Part shown: positions 16,629-24,343 of the stretch, in pieces
Position numbering within the stretch: the stretch's first letter is position 1
Layout of the letters: each line of letters begins with the position of its first letter
Assembly: GCF_018802765.1 (NCBI RefSeq)
Contig: NZ_CP069163.1
Span: 1,736,001 to 1,800,000, forward strand
Source: Paludibacterium sp. B53371
GTDB lineage: Bacteria > Pseudomonadota > Gammaproteobacteria > Burkholderiales > Chromobacteriaceae
Length of the DNA: 64,000 nucleotides
Direction of reading: 5' to 3'
Translations under genes and position numbers: made by a program
Notes under the pieces: generated by a model
The model's database searches: none
Told to the model about the DNA's origin: nothing
Seen by the model: the letters and a program-made list of their open reading frames with translations, nothing else

Positions 16629-16653
16629 TTTAATCATTTTATCTATGATTAAA
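16629..16653. promoter_or_regulatory. 9-bp perfect inverted repeat before FliD-like gene
   Basis: TTTAATCAT (16629-16637) and ATGATTAAA (16645-16653) flank the seven-base spacer TTTATCT. The repeat lies 29 bases before the FliD-like start, in an AT-rich patch, with no U-tract following. It could be an operator or an RNA hairpin in the leader. Confidence 0.45.
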
Positions 16654-16681
16654 CTGCGATGCATGTTACCGGTATGACATC

Positions 16682-18175
16682 ATGAGCACTCTGAACAGCC
16701 TGTCCTCGCTCAGTTCACCGCTTGGCCTCTACTCAGCATTGAGCTCGGCCAGCAGTAGTCTGGCCACCACCACCGCCATCGGCAATGCCACCAGTCAGAA
16801 CAATCACGACCAGACGGTCATTTCCTCCTATGGGCAACTGCTCTCCAGCCTGTCGAATTTCATGTATGCGCTACAGCAGTTCGCCTATGGCGACAGCACC
16901 ATGAATACGGTCAGCAGCAATAGCGCCGTGGCGACGGCTTCGGCTTATTCCTACGCACAAAAAGGGGTTTATCAGGTCAGCGTGAGTTCGCTGGCCCAGG
17001 CACAGGCCGTCAAGAGCACGACATTTGCCAGCGCCGGCACAGTGATTGGCAGCGGTACCCTGTCCATCCAGACCGGCACCTACAATTCGGGCAGCAATAC
17101 GTTTGCCTCCGATGGTTCTTCACCCACCTCGATCAGCATCAGCAACGGCACACTAAGCAGCATCGCCAGTGCCATCAACAGCGCCGGCGCCGGGATCAAT
17201 GCCAGCGTGGTACAGGACAGCGGCGGCTACCGCCTGCTGTTTACCGGCACCAAAACCGGCAGCACGGCCAACTACAGCATTACCGTCAGCAGCGATGGCG
17301 ATGGCAACAATACGGACAACGCCGGCCTGTCCCAACTGGCCTACGACCCAACCGGCAGCAGCGGCGCCGGCAAGAACATGGTGCTGGCACAATCGGGCAC
17401 GGATGCCGCCTATAGTGTCAACGGCACCAGCGCCACCAGCAGCAGCAACACCGGCATCACACTGGCCTCGAGTGTCAGCGCCTCGCTGCTGTCCACCGGC
17501 TCCACCACCATTTCGGTCGGGGTCGATCAGAACACCCTGTCCACCAATGTGCAAAGCCTGGCTACGGCTTTCAATAGTTTGCGCGCCGACATCAACAATC
17601 TGCTGATCCCCGGCGGTGCGCTGGAATATGACGCCGTCACCGGACAATTGGCCAACTCGCTCAATGCAACGGCACTGGATACCTATAGCAATAACAGCTC
17701 AACGCTGATCACCCTGAATCAGATCGGGCTGCAGTTTCAGCAGCCCCAATCGGCAGGCCAGGTGGGCATGTTGACGGTGAACAGCAATAGCCTGAATTTT
17801 GCCTACAATCTGGACCAGACCGGCGCAGCCAACCTGCTGACGCTGGCTTCGCAAAGCTTCATCGATCTGTCGCGCAATTATGCCGGGGCCGGGCACGGCA
17901 TTTTGCCGGCCAGTGTGACGGCCCTGCAAAAACAGGTCATCAGCAACAACACCCTGATCGGCTACGCCAGCGGCAACACCTTTAACCTGGCCACGCTGAT
18001 CGACCAGATGAACCGGGGTACCTCCATCCAGTCCGGACGCCTGACCGGCACGCAGATTGCCGCGCTGAATCAATACGCCAATGTGCTGGCCCTCAGCCAG
18101 CCTTTCTCGGTACAGGCACAGCTGGTGGGTTATCTTGGCCAGCTAGGCAGCAGCGGCTTCTCTGCGGTAGCCTGA
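16682..18175 (+). CDS. orphan FliD-like (flagellar cap/hook-associated) protein
   Basis: The 497-residue Ser/Thr/Ala/Gly-rich protein follows the FliD plan: residues 40-110 match the FliD N-terminal domain (a helical stretch then YQVSVSSLAQAQAVKS), 115-230 give the repeated beta region typical of FliD (GTLSIQTGTY, SSIASAINSAGAGINA, GYRLLFTGTKTG), and 285-400 the second domain. The coiled-coil C-terminus that anchors FliD in the filament tip is weak; the end is SGFSAVA. It has no flagellar neighbours, so it may be a cap variant, an adhesin derived from FliD, or a secreted structural protein. No good Shine-Dalgarno precedes 16682. Confidence 0.72.
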   Translation: MSTLNSLSSLSSPLGLYSALSSASSSLATTTAIGNATSQNNHDQTVISSYGQLLSSLSNFMYALQQFAYGDSTMNTVSSNSAVATASAYSYAQKGVYQVSVSSLAQAQAVKSTTFASAGTVIGSGTLSIQTGTYNSGSNTFASDGSSPTSISISNGTLSSIASAINSAGAGINASVVQDSGGYRLLFTGTKTGSTANYSITVSSDGDGNNTDNAGLSQLAYDPTGSSGAGKNMVLAQSGTDAAYSVNGTSATSSSNTGITLASSVSASLLSTGSTTISVGVDQNTLSTNVQSLATAFNSLRADINNLLIPGGALEYDAVTGQLANSLNATALDTYSNNSSTLITLNQIGLQFQQPQSAGQVGMLTVNSNSLNFAYNLDQTGAANLLTLASQSFIDLSRNYAGAGHGILPASVTALQKQVISNNTLIGYASGNTFNLATLIDQMNRGTSIQSGRLTGTQIAALNQYANVLALSQPFSVQAQLVGYLGQLGSSGFSAVA

Positions 18176-18181
18176 TCCTTC

Positions 18182-18211
18182 TTGACATGACAGCTGACTA
18201 AAGCGAATAAT
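18182..18211 (+). promoter_or_regulatory. sigma70-type promoter
   Basis: TTGACA at 18182-18187 and AATAAT at 18206-18211 are spaced by 18 bases, a full minus-35 match and five of six at minus-10. It lies just after the FliD-like stop and would give a leader of about 33 bases for the gene at 18251. Confidence 0.55.
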
Positions 18212-18250
18212 TGCGCCTTTAAAATAATGCCGCGATATTAAACAGATCGC

Positions 18251-18733
18251 ATGTCAATGCTAAAGTCATCCCGCAAGTCCCGCCTACCCTGCTGGCCCGG
18301 CATTCTGCGTCCGCTGTGCCTGATGGGCGCCGAAATGCTGCTGATTCCGCTGTACTGGCAAATTGACCTGCCTGTCGCCGATGTGCTGCTGCTCGCCGGA
18401 CAGGTGCTGATTGCGCTGGTGCTGTGGCGCTCGCTGACCAGGCCGCAGACATGGCAGATTCGACTGCACCATCAGGACTGGCAGCGCACAGCATTCGGCG
18501 GCTATGCCCTGCGCATCAACCGCAGCCTGCATCAGCAGGGGGGCAATCCTGGCTTTGAGATCTGCCAGCGTCACGAGCGCATACGGGGATTGATCGACGA
18601 GGAAGGGAACATTCACTTGTTTTGCGACATGCCGGTGCAGGCTGACCTGCAGGTATGGCAACAATCGTGGCAGCGCCTTCAGGCGGGCGAAGGAACAATC
18701 ACGATCCAGTCCCTGTCATCCAGAGGCAGATGA
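18251..18733 (+). CDS. hypothetical protein with two N-terminal membrane segments
   Basis: This 160-residue protein has two adjacent hydrophobic helices (about 20-38, LCLMGAEMLLIPLYWQI, and 42-60, VLLLAGQVLIALVLW) followed by a soluble region of about 95 residues with basic and aromatic residues. The layout resembles YgfX-type proteins (two helices plus a small beta domain), but I do not see enough similarity to claim that. A good promoter lies upstream, supporting expression. No Shine-Dalgarno is obvious; the start could also be the ATG at 18257. Its last 55 bases overlap the convergent ferredoxin gene. Confidence 0.6.
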   Translation: MSMLKSSRKSRLPCWPGILRPLCLMGAEMLLIPLYWQIDLPVADVLLLAGQVLIALVLWRSLTRPQTWQIRLHHQDWQRTAFGGYALRINRSLHQQGGNPGFEICQRHERIRGLIDEEGNIHLFCDMPVQADLQVWQQSWQRLQAGEGTITIQSLSSRGR

Positions 18734-19026
18734 CAGGCCAGGCGCCAGCTGTCGGCCTGATCAGGCACATTCAGCGAGGCCAGCGCACTGGCGGGCAGAC
18801 AGCCATGGCGCACCAGTACATTTCTTTCCTTGGGGGTGATCGACACCATACCGGGCTGATGAGCGTGCACGACACGCACCCGGCAGGTACCACAAGTTCC
18901 CTGGCCGCAGCGCCAGTGCAGCGGCACTTCGTTGGCGCGCGCCACATCCAGTAACAGCGTGCCCGGTTGGGCAAAGATATCCAGCAAGATCTCACCGGAT
19001 TCGGTGCGAAAACTCAGTTGCGGCAT
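18679..19026 (-). CDS. plant-type 2Fe-2S ferredoxin
   Basis: The 115-residue protein has the cluster ligands of the plant-type [2Fe-2S] fold: C40, C45 and C48 in RCGQGTCGTCRVRV and C98 in SWRLACHLPL. An additional Cys76 is present. It would carry electrons one at a time at moderate potential to an unidentified oxidoreductase. A 72-residue gene ends four bases upstream, suggesting a two-gene unit. The start ATG at 19026 is the first that begins the ferredoxin fold; an in-frame upstream extension overlaps the neighbour. Confidence 0.9.
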   Translation of the reverse strand: MPQLSFRTESGEILLDIFAQPGTLLLDVARANEVPLHWRCGQGTCGTCRVRVVHAHQPGMVSITPKERNVLVRHGCLPASALASLNVPDQADSWRLACHLPLDDRDWIVIVPSPA

Positions 19027-19030
19027 GCCA

Positions 19031-19249
19031 TCAGGCGACGCGGGCAGCTCGCGGCGACGCCACCGGCTCTTCAGCCTCGAATCGCTTCCAGTCAACAATC
19101 ATCACCTGGCTCAGTCCGCAGTCAACCGCCAGTTGCGCTTCGATTTCTTCCAGCGCCTGATGACAGTGAATGGTCCCGTTCAAAGCCACTTCCGCCCGGC
19201 GCATCACACTGTCGTCGGGAGTTACAAACCAGATGCAGTAACGATTCAT
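19031..19249 (-). CDS. hypothetical small protein upstream of ferredoxin
   Basis: A 72-residue protein (MNRYCIWFVTPDDSVMRRAE at the start) that I do not recognise. Its pattern is beta-helix-beta: a first strand RYCIWFVT, a helix HQALEEIEAQLAVDC, a strand SQVMIVDWKRF and an acidic-to-basic tail. AGGGG lies six bases before the ATG at 19249; a GTG one codon earlier is possible. Its stop is four bases before the ferredoxin start, so the two proteins are likely made together and may interact. Confidence 0.65.
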   Translation of the reverse strand: MNRYCIWFVTPDDSVMRRAEVALNGTIHCHQALEEIEAQLAVDCGLSQVMIVDWKRFEAEEPVASPRAARVA

Positions 19250-19271
19250 CACATGCCCCTATTAGTTCTGA

Positions 19272-19748
19272 CTACAAATATCGCCTAATTTCACACCATT
19301 GGGCAAGTTTCTTGTCATAGGAAAGCGTGTAGGCCGGACTGGAAGACGGCAAGGCCAGCAAGGCAAGGCCGCTGGCCGCCAGCACGGGCATCGCCCGCGC
19401 CGCGGTTTGGCCATTGAAACCAACGGCCACCAGCGCAGGCAGTTGATCCAGCAAACTCGTCAGATCGTTGTACTGCACCTGGCGCAGATCGGCATCCAGA
19501 CTGCCCTTGCGCACCGCTGCCCCCACCACATCCCACAACCCGATGCCGGCAGCCAGCAGCTGGTCGATACGCGCTTCATAAGGCAGGGAGATCAGCGGCA
19601 GCTCGAGGAGATCGCCCAACAGACGCCAGAACTGATTGCGCGGGTGGGCATAATAGCGCCCGGCAGCCAGAGAGGCCTTGCCGGGCAGCGACCCCAGCAG
19701 CAGCACGCGCGTATCAGCATTGACCCGGGGTGGAAAACAGCGATCCAC
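19272..19748 (-). CDS. hypoxanthine/uracil-DNA glycosylase, UDG superfamily family 6
   Basis: The 158-residue protein matches the DNA-deoxyinosine glycosylase family: motif 1 is LLLGSLPGKASLAAGRYYAH with HPRNQFW after it, and the C-terminal motif is LPSSSPAYT, replacing the HPS loop of other uracil glycosylases. Such enzymes remove hypoxanthine left by adenine deamination. The gene follows rnhB by nine bases in the same direction, so both nucleic-acid repair genes probably end the long lpx transcript. Confidence 0.88.
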   Translation of the reverse strand: MDRCFPPRVNADTRVLLLGSLPGKASLAAGRYYAHPRNQFWRLLGDLLELPLISLPYEARIDQLLAAGIGLWDVVGAAVRKGSLDADLRQVQYNDLTSLLDQLPALVAVGFNGQTAARAMPVLAASGLALLALPSSSPAYTLSYDKKLAQWCEIRRYL

Positions 19749-19757
19749 ACGTCTTCC

Positions 19758-20345
19758 TCAGAACAGTTCGCCCTGCTGCAGACCGAGCATCTTGCGCACG
19801 GGGCCAAATGTCTTGCGATGGACGGGCAGTACACCATGCGCGGCGATGGCCGCGAGGTGCTCGGGGGTGGGATAGCCCTTGTGGCGGGCAAAGCCGTAGT
19901 CCGGCCAGCGCACGTCCAGCTCGATCAACTCGGCATCTCGGGCGGTTTTGGCCAGGATGGAGGCCGCGGAGATTTCCGCCACCAGGGCATCCCCCTTGAC
20001 GATGGCCTCGGCCGGCAGGGTCAGTTGCTTGGGCACCCGGTTGCCGTCGATCAGCACCTTGTCCGGCTGCTGCGTCAGCCCGGCCACGGCCCTGCTCATC
20101 GCCAACATGGTGGCTTGCAGAATATTGAGACGATCGATTTCTTCGACCGAGGCGCTGGCAATACTCCAGCACAGCGCCTGCTGGCGGATCTGCAAGGCCA
20201 GCGCCTCGCGGCGCGCCTCACTCAGCACCTTGGAATCGGCCAGGCCGTCGATCGGTCTGGCCGGATCCAGGATCACGGCGGCAGCAAACACTGCGCCGGC
20301 CAGCGGGCCACGACCGGCCTCATCCACACCACAAATCAGGCTCAC
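19758..20345 (-). CDS. rnhB: ribonuclease HII
   Basis: RNase HII removes ribonucleotides from DNA. The 195-residue protein has all active-site acids: Asp and Glu in [14 protein letters not shown], Asp in [10 protein letters not shown] (near 100), and the fourth in [10 protein letters not shown] (near 130). The [11 protein letters not shown] signature is present. It overlaps the lpxB stop by four bases (ATGA), as in many proteobacteria where lpxB-rnhB are coupled. Confidence 0.97.
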   Translation of the reverse strand: MSLICGVDEAGRGPLAGAVFAAAVILDPARPIDGLADSKVLSEARREALALQIRQQALCWSIASASVEEIDRLNILQATMLAMSRAVAGLTQQPDKVLIDGNRVPKQLTLPAEAIVKGDALVAEISAASILAKTARDAELIELDVRWPDYGFARHKGYPTPEHLAAIAAHGVLPVHRKTFGPVRKMLGLQQGELF

Positions 20346-21508
20346 AGCGCCAGTTGCAGCACGTCTTGCGCTGCCTGCCCGGAAGTATCCATACGCAGGC
20401 GCAGCTGCAATTCGTCGAACAGCACGGACAGCTCTTCCTGATAGTCCTTGTCCTGATAGATGCGTTCCAGCTCGGCCGCCAGCTTCTCCGGCCGGGCATT
20501 TTTCTGCAGCAGCTCCGGCACGACCAGCCGTTCACACAGGATGTTTGGCAAGCCGACATACGGCAGACGCAATTTATGCTTGACCATCCAGTAGGTCAGC
20601 GTGGAGAGCTTGTAGCTGATGACCATCGGCCGCTTGCACAAGGCGACTTCGAGCGTGGCGGTTCCGCTGGTGACCAGCACCACATCGCTGGCAATCACGG
20701 CCATCTGGGCATGACCGAACAACTTGCGGATCGGCAGCTCCCAGGCTTTCATGCGGGTCAGGATGGCATCGAAGCGGTCCCGCGTGGCGCGTGTGGCCAG
20801 CGGCACGACAAATTGCGCCTCGGGAAACTTCTTCAGCAGCAACCTGGCCGTTTCGATGTAGATCGGGGCCATGAAGTCCAGTTCGCTCAGGCGACTGCCG
20901 GGCAACAGGGCAAAAATCGGTGCGTTCTTCGGCAGGGCGAGCTGCTCACGCATCGCTTCCTTGTCGGTGGTCAGCGGAATTTCACTGGCCAGCGGATGCC
21001 CGACATAGGAGACCGGCACACCAGCCTTGCTATACAGCGGCGGCTCCATCGGGAACAGGCACAACACCTTGCTGACCGCCCGCGCAATACGCTGGATGCG
21101 CTCGGGGCGCCAGGCCCAGACCGAAGGGCTCACATAGTGCACGGTCGGAATGCCGGCCTGCTTGAGCTTGGTCTCCAGCGCCAGATTGAAGTCCGGCGCA
21201 TCAATGCCGACGAAGACATCCGGCCGCGACTTGATCAGGAAATTGCGCAGATCGCGCCGGATGCGCAGCAGCTCGGGCAGCCGCTTGAGCACATCGGCAT
21301 AGCCCATCACCGCCAGCCTTTCCTGCGGCACCATGGAGCGCATCCCCCTTGCCTCCATCTGCGGACCGCCAATCCCGAAAAATTCGATCCGCGGATAGCG
21401 GCGGATCATGGCCTCCATCAACTGCGCGCCCAGCTGGTCCCCGGATGCCTCGCCGGCAACCATCGCGACGCGCAGGGTCTTTTCGTAGTTATGAGTGATC
21501 TCTGGCAT
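20342..21508 (-). CDS. lpxB: lipid-A-disaccharide synthase
   Basis: LpxB joins UDP-2,3-diacylglucosamine and lipid X to the lipid A disaccharide on the inner membrane. The 388-residue protein has the GT19 signatures: [18 protein letters not shown] at the start, [26 protein letters not shown] and GTATLEVAL near 290. The start at 21508 lies three bases past the lpxA stop. It is embedded in the lpxD-fabZ-lpxA-lpxB cluster. Confidence 0.98.
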   Translation of the reverse strand: MPEITHNYEKTLRVAMVAGEASGDQLGAQLMEAMIRRYPRIEFFGIGGPQMEARGMRSMVPQERLAVMGYADVLKRLPELLRIRRDLRNFLIKSRPDVFVGIDAPDFNLALETKLKQAGIPTVHYVSPSVWAWRPERIQRIARAVSKVLCLFPMEPPLYSKAGVPVSYVGHPLASEIPLTTDKEAMREQLALPKNAPIFALLPGSRLSELDFMAPIYIETARLLLKKFPEAQFVVPLATRATRDRFDAILTRMKAWELPIRKLFGHAQMAVIASDVVLVTSGTATLEVALCKRPMVISYKLSTLTYWMVKHKLRLPYVGLPNILCERLVVPELLQKNARPEKLAAELERIYQDKDYQEELSVLFDELQLRLRMDTSGQAAQDVLQLAL

Positions 21509-21511
21509 GGC

Positions 21512-22297
21512 TTAACGAATAATGCCGCGCTCCGAAAGCGCAAAGAAACGGGTAAACGGTGCCAGTTCTGCGCTGGCTGCCGCCTCGGATAGAATCTGCT
21601 CACGTGCCGTCTCGTACGGCAACCCCTGCCGGTACAGCGTTTTGTAGGCGTTCTTGACGCTGCGAATCGCCTCTGGCGAGTAGCCGCGTCGCTTCAGCCC
21701 TTCGCTATTGATGCCGGAGGGAACGGCACGATTGCCATGCGCCATGACGAACGGCGGCACATCCTGAGCCACCGCACTGCAGAACGCTGTCATGGCGTGT
21801 TCGCCAATAATGACAAATTGATGCACCGCAGTAAAGCCGCCCAGAATCACCCAGTCACCCAGATGCACATGGCCGGCCAGCGTGGCATTGTTGGCCAGGA
21901 TGGTGTGATTGCCGACCTGGCAGTCATGGGCGATGTGCACATAGGCCATGATCCAGTTGTCGTTGCCAATGCGGGTCACCCCGACATCCTGGGCCGTCCC
22001 GGTATTCAGCGTGCAGAATTCGCGAATGGTGTTGTTGTCACCGATCTCCAGACGGGTGGGTTCACCGGCATATTTCTTGTCCTGCGGCTGGGCGCCCAGC
22101 GAACAAAACTGGAAGATATGGTTGTTGCGGCCAATCCGCGTGTGCCCTTCGATCACCACGTGCGGGCCAATGCGACTGCCGCTGCCGATCTCGACATTCG
22201 GCCCGATGATGCTGTAGGCCCCGACTTCGACGTCATCGGCCAGGCGTGCGGCCGGATCAATCAGGGCCGTCGGATGAATGCGTGCGGACGCGCTCAT
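21512..22297 (-). CDS. lpxA: acyl-ACP--UDP-N-acetylglucosamine O-acyltransferase
   Basis: LpxA performs the first step of lipid A synthesis. The 261-residue protein opens with [20 protein letters not shown] and is built of left-handed beta-helix hexapeptide repeats. The catalytic His is in [15 protein letters not shown], and the C-terminal helical domain is present ([15 protein letters not shown]). The start at 22297 is one base after the fabZ stop; an upstream in-frame stretch is the fabZ shadow. Confidence 0.98.
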   Translation of the reverse strand: MSASARIHPTALIDPAARLADDVEVGAYSIIGPNVEIGSGSRIGPHVVIEGHTRIGRNNHIFQFCSLGAQPQDKKYAGEPTRLEIGDNNTIREFCTLNTGTAQDVGVTRIGNDNWIMAYVHIAHDCQVGNHTILANNATLAGHVHLGDWVILGGFTAVHQFVIIGEHAMTAFCSAVAQDVPPFVMAHGNRAVPSGINSEGLKRRGYSPEAIRSVKNAYKTLYRQGLPYETAREQILSEAAASAELAPFTRFFALSERGIIR

Positions 22298-22298
22298 G

Positions 22299-22754
22299 TC
22301 ACACCTCCCGCTGGGCACACATGATTTCCGCCTCGCAGGCGATTTCCTGCCCGACGCGCGCAATGGCGCTGTACTTGGCAATGCCGCGCTTGCTGTGCAA
22401 CTGTACCGCTTCAAGGGTCAGCTGATCGCCCGGCACCACCTGACGGCGGAAGCGTGCCTTGTCGATACCGACAAAGAAGTAGAGTTCGTTTTCCTTGCGC
22501 TCATGGCCGGCACTGCGAATGGCCAGCACCCCGGCCGCCTGCGCCAGGGCCTCGATGATCAGCACCCCCGGCATCACCGGATAATGCTCGAAATGCCCCT
22601 GAAAGAACGGCTCGTTGATCGTGACATTCTTCAGACCGAGGATGCGCTTGTCAGCCTCGAACTCGACCACGCGATCGATCAGCAGAAACGGATAGCGATG
22701 TGGCAGGTAGCGCATGATTTCGCGCACATCGATCGAAACGGCATGTTCAGTCAT
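22299..22754 (-). CDS. fabZ: 3-hydroxyacyl-ACP dehydratase FabZ
   Basis: FabZ dehydrates 3-hydroxyacyl-ACP in fatty acid synthesis and competes with LpxA/LpxD for substrate, which explains the linkage. The 151-residue hotdog-fold protein carries the catalytic His in [13 protein letters not shown] and Glu in [15 protein letters not shown]. The start at 22754 overlaps the lpxD stop by eight bases, implying translational coupling. Confidence 0.98.
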   Translation of the reverse strand: MTEHAVSIDVREIMRYLPHRYPFLLIDRVVEFEADKRILGLKNVTINEPFFQGHFEHYPVMPGVLIIEALAQAAGVLAIRSAGHERKENELYFFVGIDKARFRRQVVPGDQLTLEAVQLHSKRGIAKYSAIARVGQEIACEAEIMCAQREV

Positions 22755-23793
22755 TCGGGACGTCCTTGTTCTTGATGGTTTTGATTTCTTTTTCCAGCTG
22801 CTTGACCCGTTGCACCAGCTCATCGAGATGACGCAGATGCACGGCATTGGACAGCCAGTCTTTCATGGTAGACAACGGGTACGATGAAGCATAGTTGTCC
22901 GCCTGGCGGATAGATTTGGAGACCAGCGTGCCGCCACCAATATGGGTACGATCAGCAATCTCGATGTGACCGACAAACATGGCGGCACCACCGACGGTGC
23001 AATAGGCCCCGATACGGGTACTGCCGGCAATGCCGACGCAGCCGGCAATGGCCGTGTATTCGCCGATCTGAACGTTATGGGCGATCTGCACCAGATTGTC
23101 GATCTTGGCGCCGCGACGGATCACGGTATCGGCCAGCGCGCCACGGTCAATGGTGGTATTGGCGCCGACTTCAACGTCGTCTTCGATGATCACGCGGCCG
23201 GTCTGGGGAATCTTGAACCAGTCCTGTCCGGTCCAGGCAAGGCCGAAGCCATCGCCACCGACCACCGTACCGGAGTGAATGGCGACCCGGTTACCGATCA
23301 GGCACTGGTGGTAAACCGTGACATTGGGGTAGAGAACGACGTCATCCCCCAGCACGCAGTCGTCCCCGACGACCACGCCCGGCATCAGGCGACAACGTTC
23401 GCCAATGGTCACTCTTGCGCCAATGCTGACCTGCTCGCGGATTTCCGCGCTGGCGGCGATGCGGCACGCCTCGCCGATGACGGCGGAAGGGTGGATACCG
23501 GCCATCGCGGCCTTCGGCGGATGAAACAGCGTCGCCACCTTGGCAAAAAACAGGTAAGGATCGGGCGTCACGATCACCGGACGATCGACCGGCACGGCTT
23601 CAAGAATACGCGGCGAAATGATGATCGCCCCCGCTGCGCTGCTTTCCAGCTGCTTGCGGTACTTGGCATGCGTGATGAAACTCAGCTCTGCCGGACCGGC
23701 CTCCTCCAGCGGTGCAACGCGCGTCACCGCCAGATCCTGGCCACGCAGCTCGCCTCCGAGGCGCTCAACGATTTGCGATAAGGTATAGGACAT
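22747..23793 (-). CDS. lpxD: UDP-3-O-(3-hydroxyacyl)glucosamine N-acyltransferase
   Basis: LpxD adds the N-linked acyl chain in lipid A synthesis. The 348-residue protein has the N-terminal uridine-binding domain ([16 protein letters not shown]), many hexapeptide repeats, the catalytic His in [12 protein letters not shown] and a C-terminal coiled region ending in KKEIKTIKN-like residues. The ATG at 23793 is chosen; a TTG three codons upstream is also in frame. No strong Shine-Dalgarno is seen, because a hairpin with a U-run occupies that place. Confidence 0.97.
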   Translation of the reverse strand: MSYTLSQIVERLGGELRGQDLAVTRVAPLEEAGPAELSFITHAKYRKQLESSAAGAIIISPRILEAVPVDRPVIVTPDPYLFFAKVATLFHPPKAAMAGIHPSAVIGEACRIAASAEIREQVSIGARVTIGERCRLMPGVVVGDDCVLGDDVVLYPNVTVYHQCLIGNRVAIHSGTVVGGDGFGLAWTGQDWFKIPQTGRVIIEDDVEVGANTTIDRGALADTVIRRGAKIDNLVQIAHNVQIGEYTAIAGCVGIAGSTRIGAYCTVGGAAMFVGHIEIADRTHIGGGTLVSKSIRQADNYASSYPLSTMKDWLSNAVHLRHLDELVQRVKQLEKEIKTIKNKDVPND

Positions 23794-23822
23794 CAAAAAC
23801 AAAGCCGACCCGGGGCCGGCTT
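23794..23822 (-). terminator. hairpin plus U-run just before lpxD (attenuator-like)
   Basis: On the minus strand AAGCCG pairs with CGGCTT around a GC-rich loop (23802-23822) and is followed by TGTTTTTG running into the lpxD ATG at 23793. It lies between skp and lpxD and could terminate part of the transcripts from bamA-skp, or reduce lpxD initiation. Confidence 0.5.
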
Positions 23823-23840
23823 CTCCCGACGGTAAGTGGT

Positions 23841-24329
23841 TTATTTATCCAGCGCCTTCAGCAAGGTATCGGTCAGATCAAACTTCGGACTGACATAGAC
23901 CGAATCCTGCAGAATCAGGTCGTAATGCCCCTTTTCGGCGATATCGCGCACCACCTGGTTGGCTCGCTGCAGGAAAGCAGCGAACTCTTCGGCGCGACGC
24001 TGATTGAAGTCTTCGCTCAGCGACGCCGATTTGGCATTGTATTCCCGGATGACCGAATCCAGTTCGCGCTGATCATTCTTGCGCTCTGCGTCCGGCAGAT
24101 CCGGCTTGACCAGCTGGGCCTCCAGCATCTTGCCCTTGGCCTGCAGGGCTTTCAGTTCCTCCCGGCGGGAACCGAACTCCTGGTCCAGACGCTTCATGAT
24201 GGCCTGCGCAGGCGCTGCTTCGCGATAAACGCGATCGATGTTGATATAACCCAACTTGAAATCATCAGCCTGACACTGCCAGGACAGCATCATGGCTGCA
24301 ACGAGTCCTACCCACTTGATCGGTTTCAC
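23841..24329 (-). CDS. skp: Skp/OmpH periplasmic chaperone
   Basis: Skp holds unfolded outer-membrane proteins in the periplasm. The 162-residue protein has a signal peptide ([21 protein letters not shown]), the opening [15 protein letters not shown], a long helical tentacle region rich in charged residues (about 40-120) and the closing strand [19 protein letters not shown] at 24329 is preferred because GGAGGA lies six bases before it; a GTG two codons earlier touches the same site. It follows bamA directly, the usual order. Confidence 0.95.
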   Translation of the reverse strand: MKPIKWVGLVAAMMLSWQCQADDFKLGYINIDRVYREAAPAQAIMKRLDQEFGSRREELKALQAKGKMLEAQLVKPDLPDAERKNDQRELDSVIREYNAKSASLSEDFNQRRAEEFAAFLQRANQVVRDIAEKGHYDLILQDSVYVSPKFDLTDTLLKALDK

Positions 24330-24343
24330 ACACACTCCTCCGC

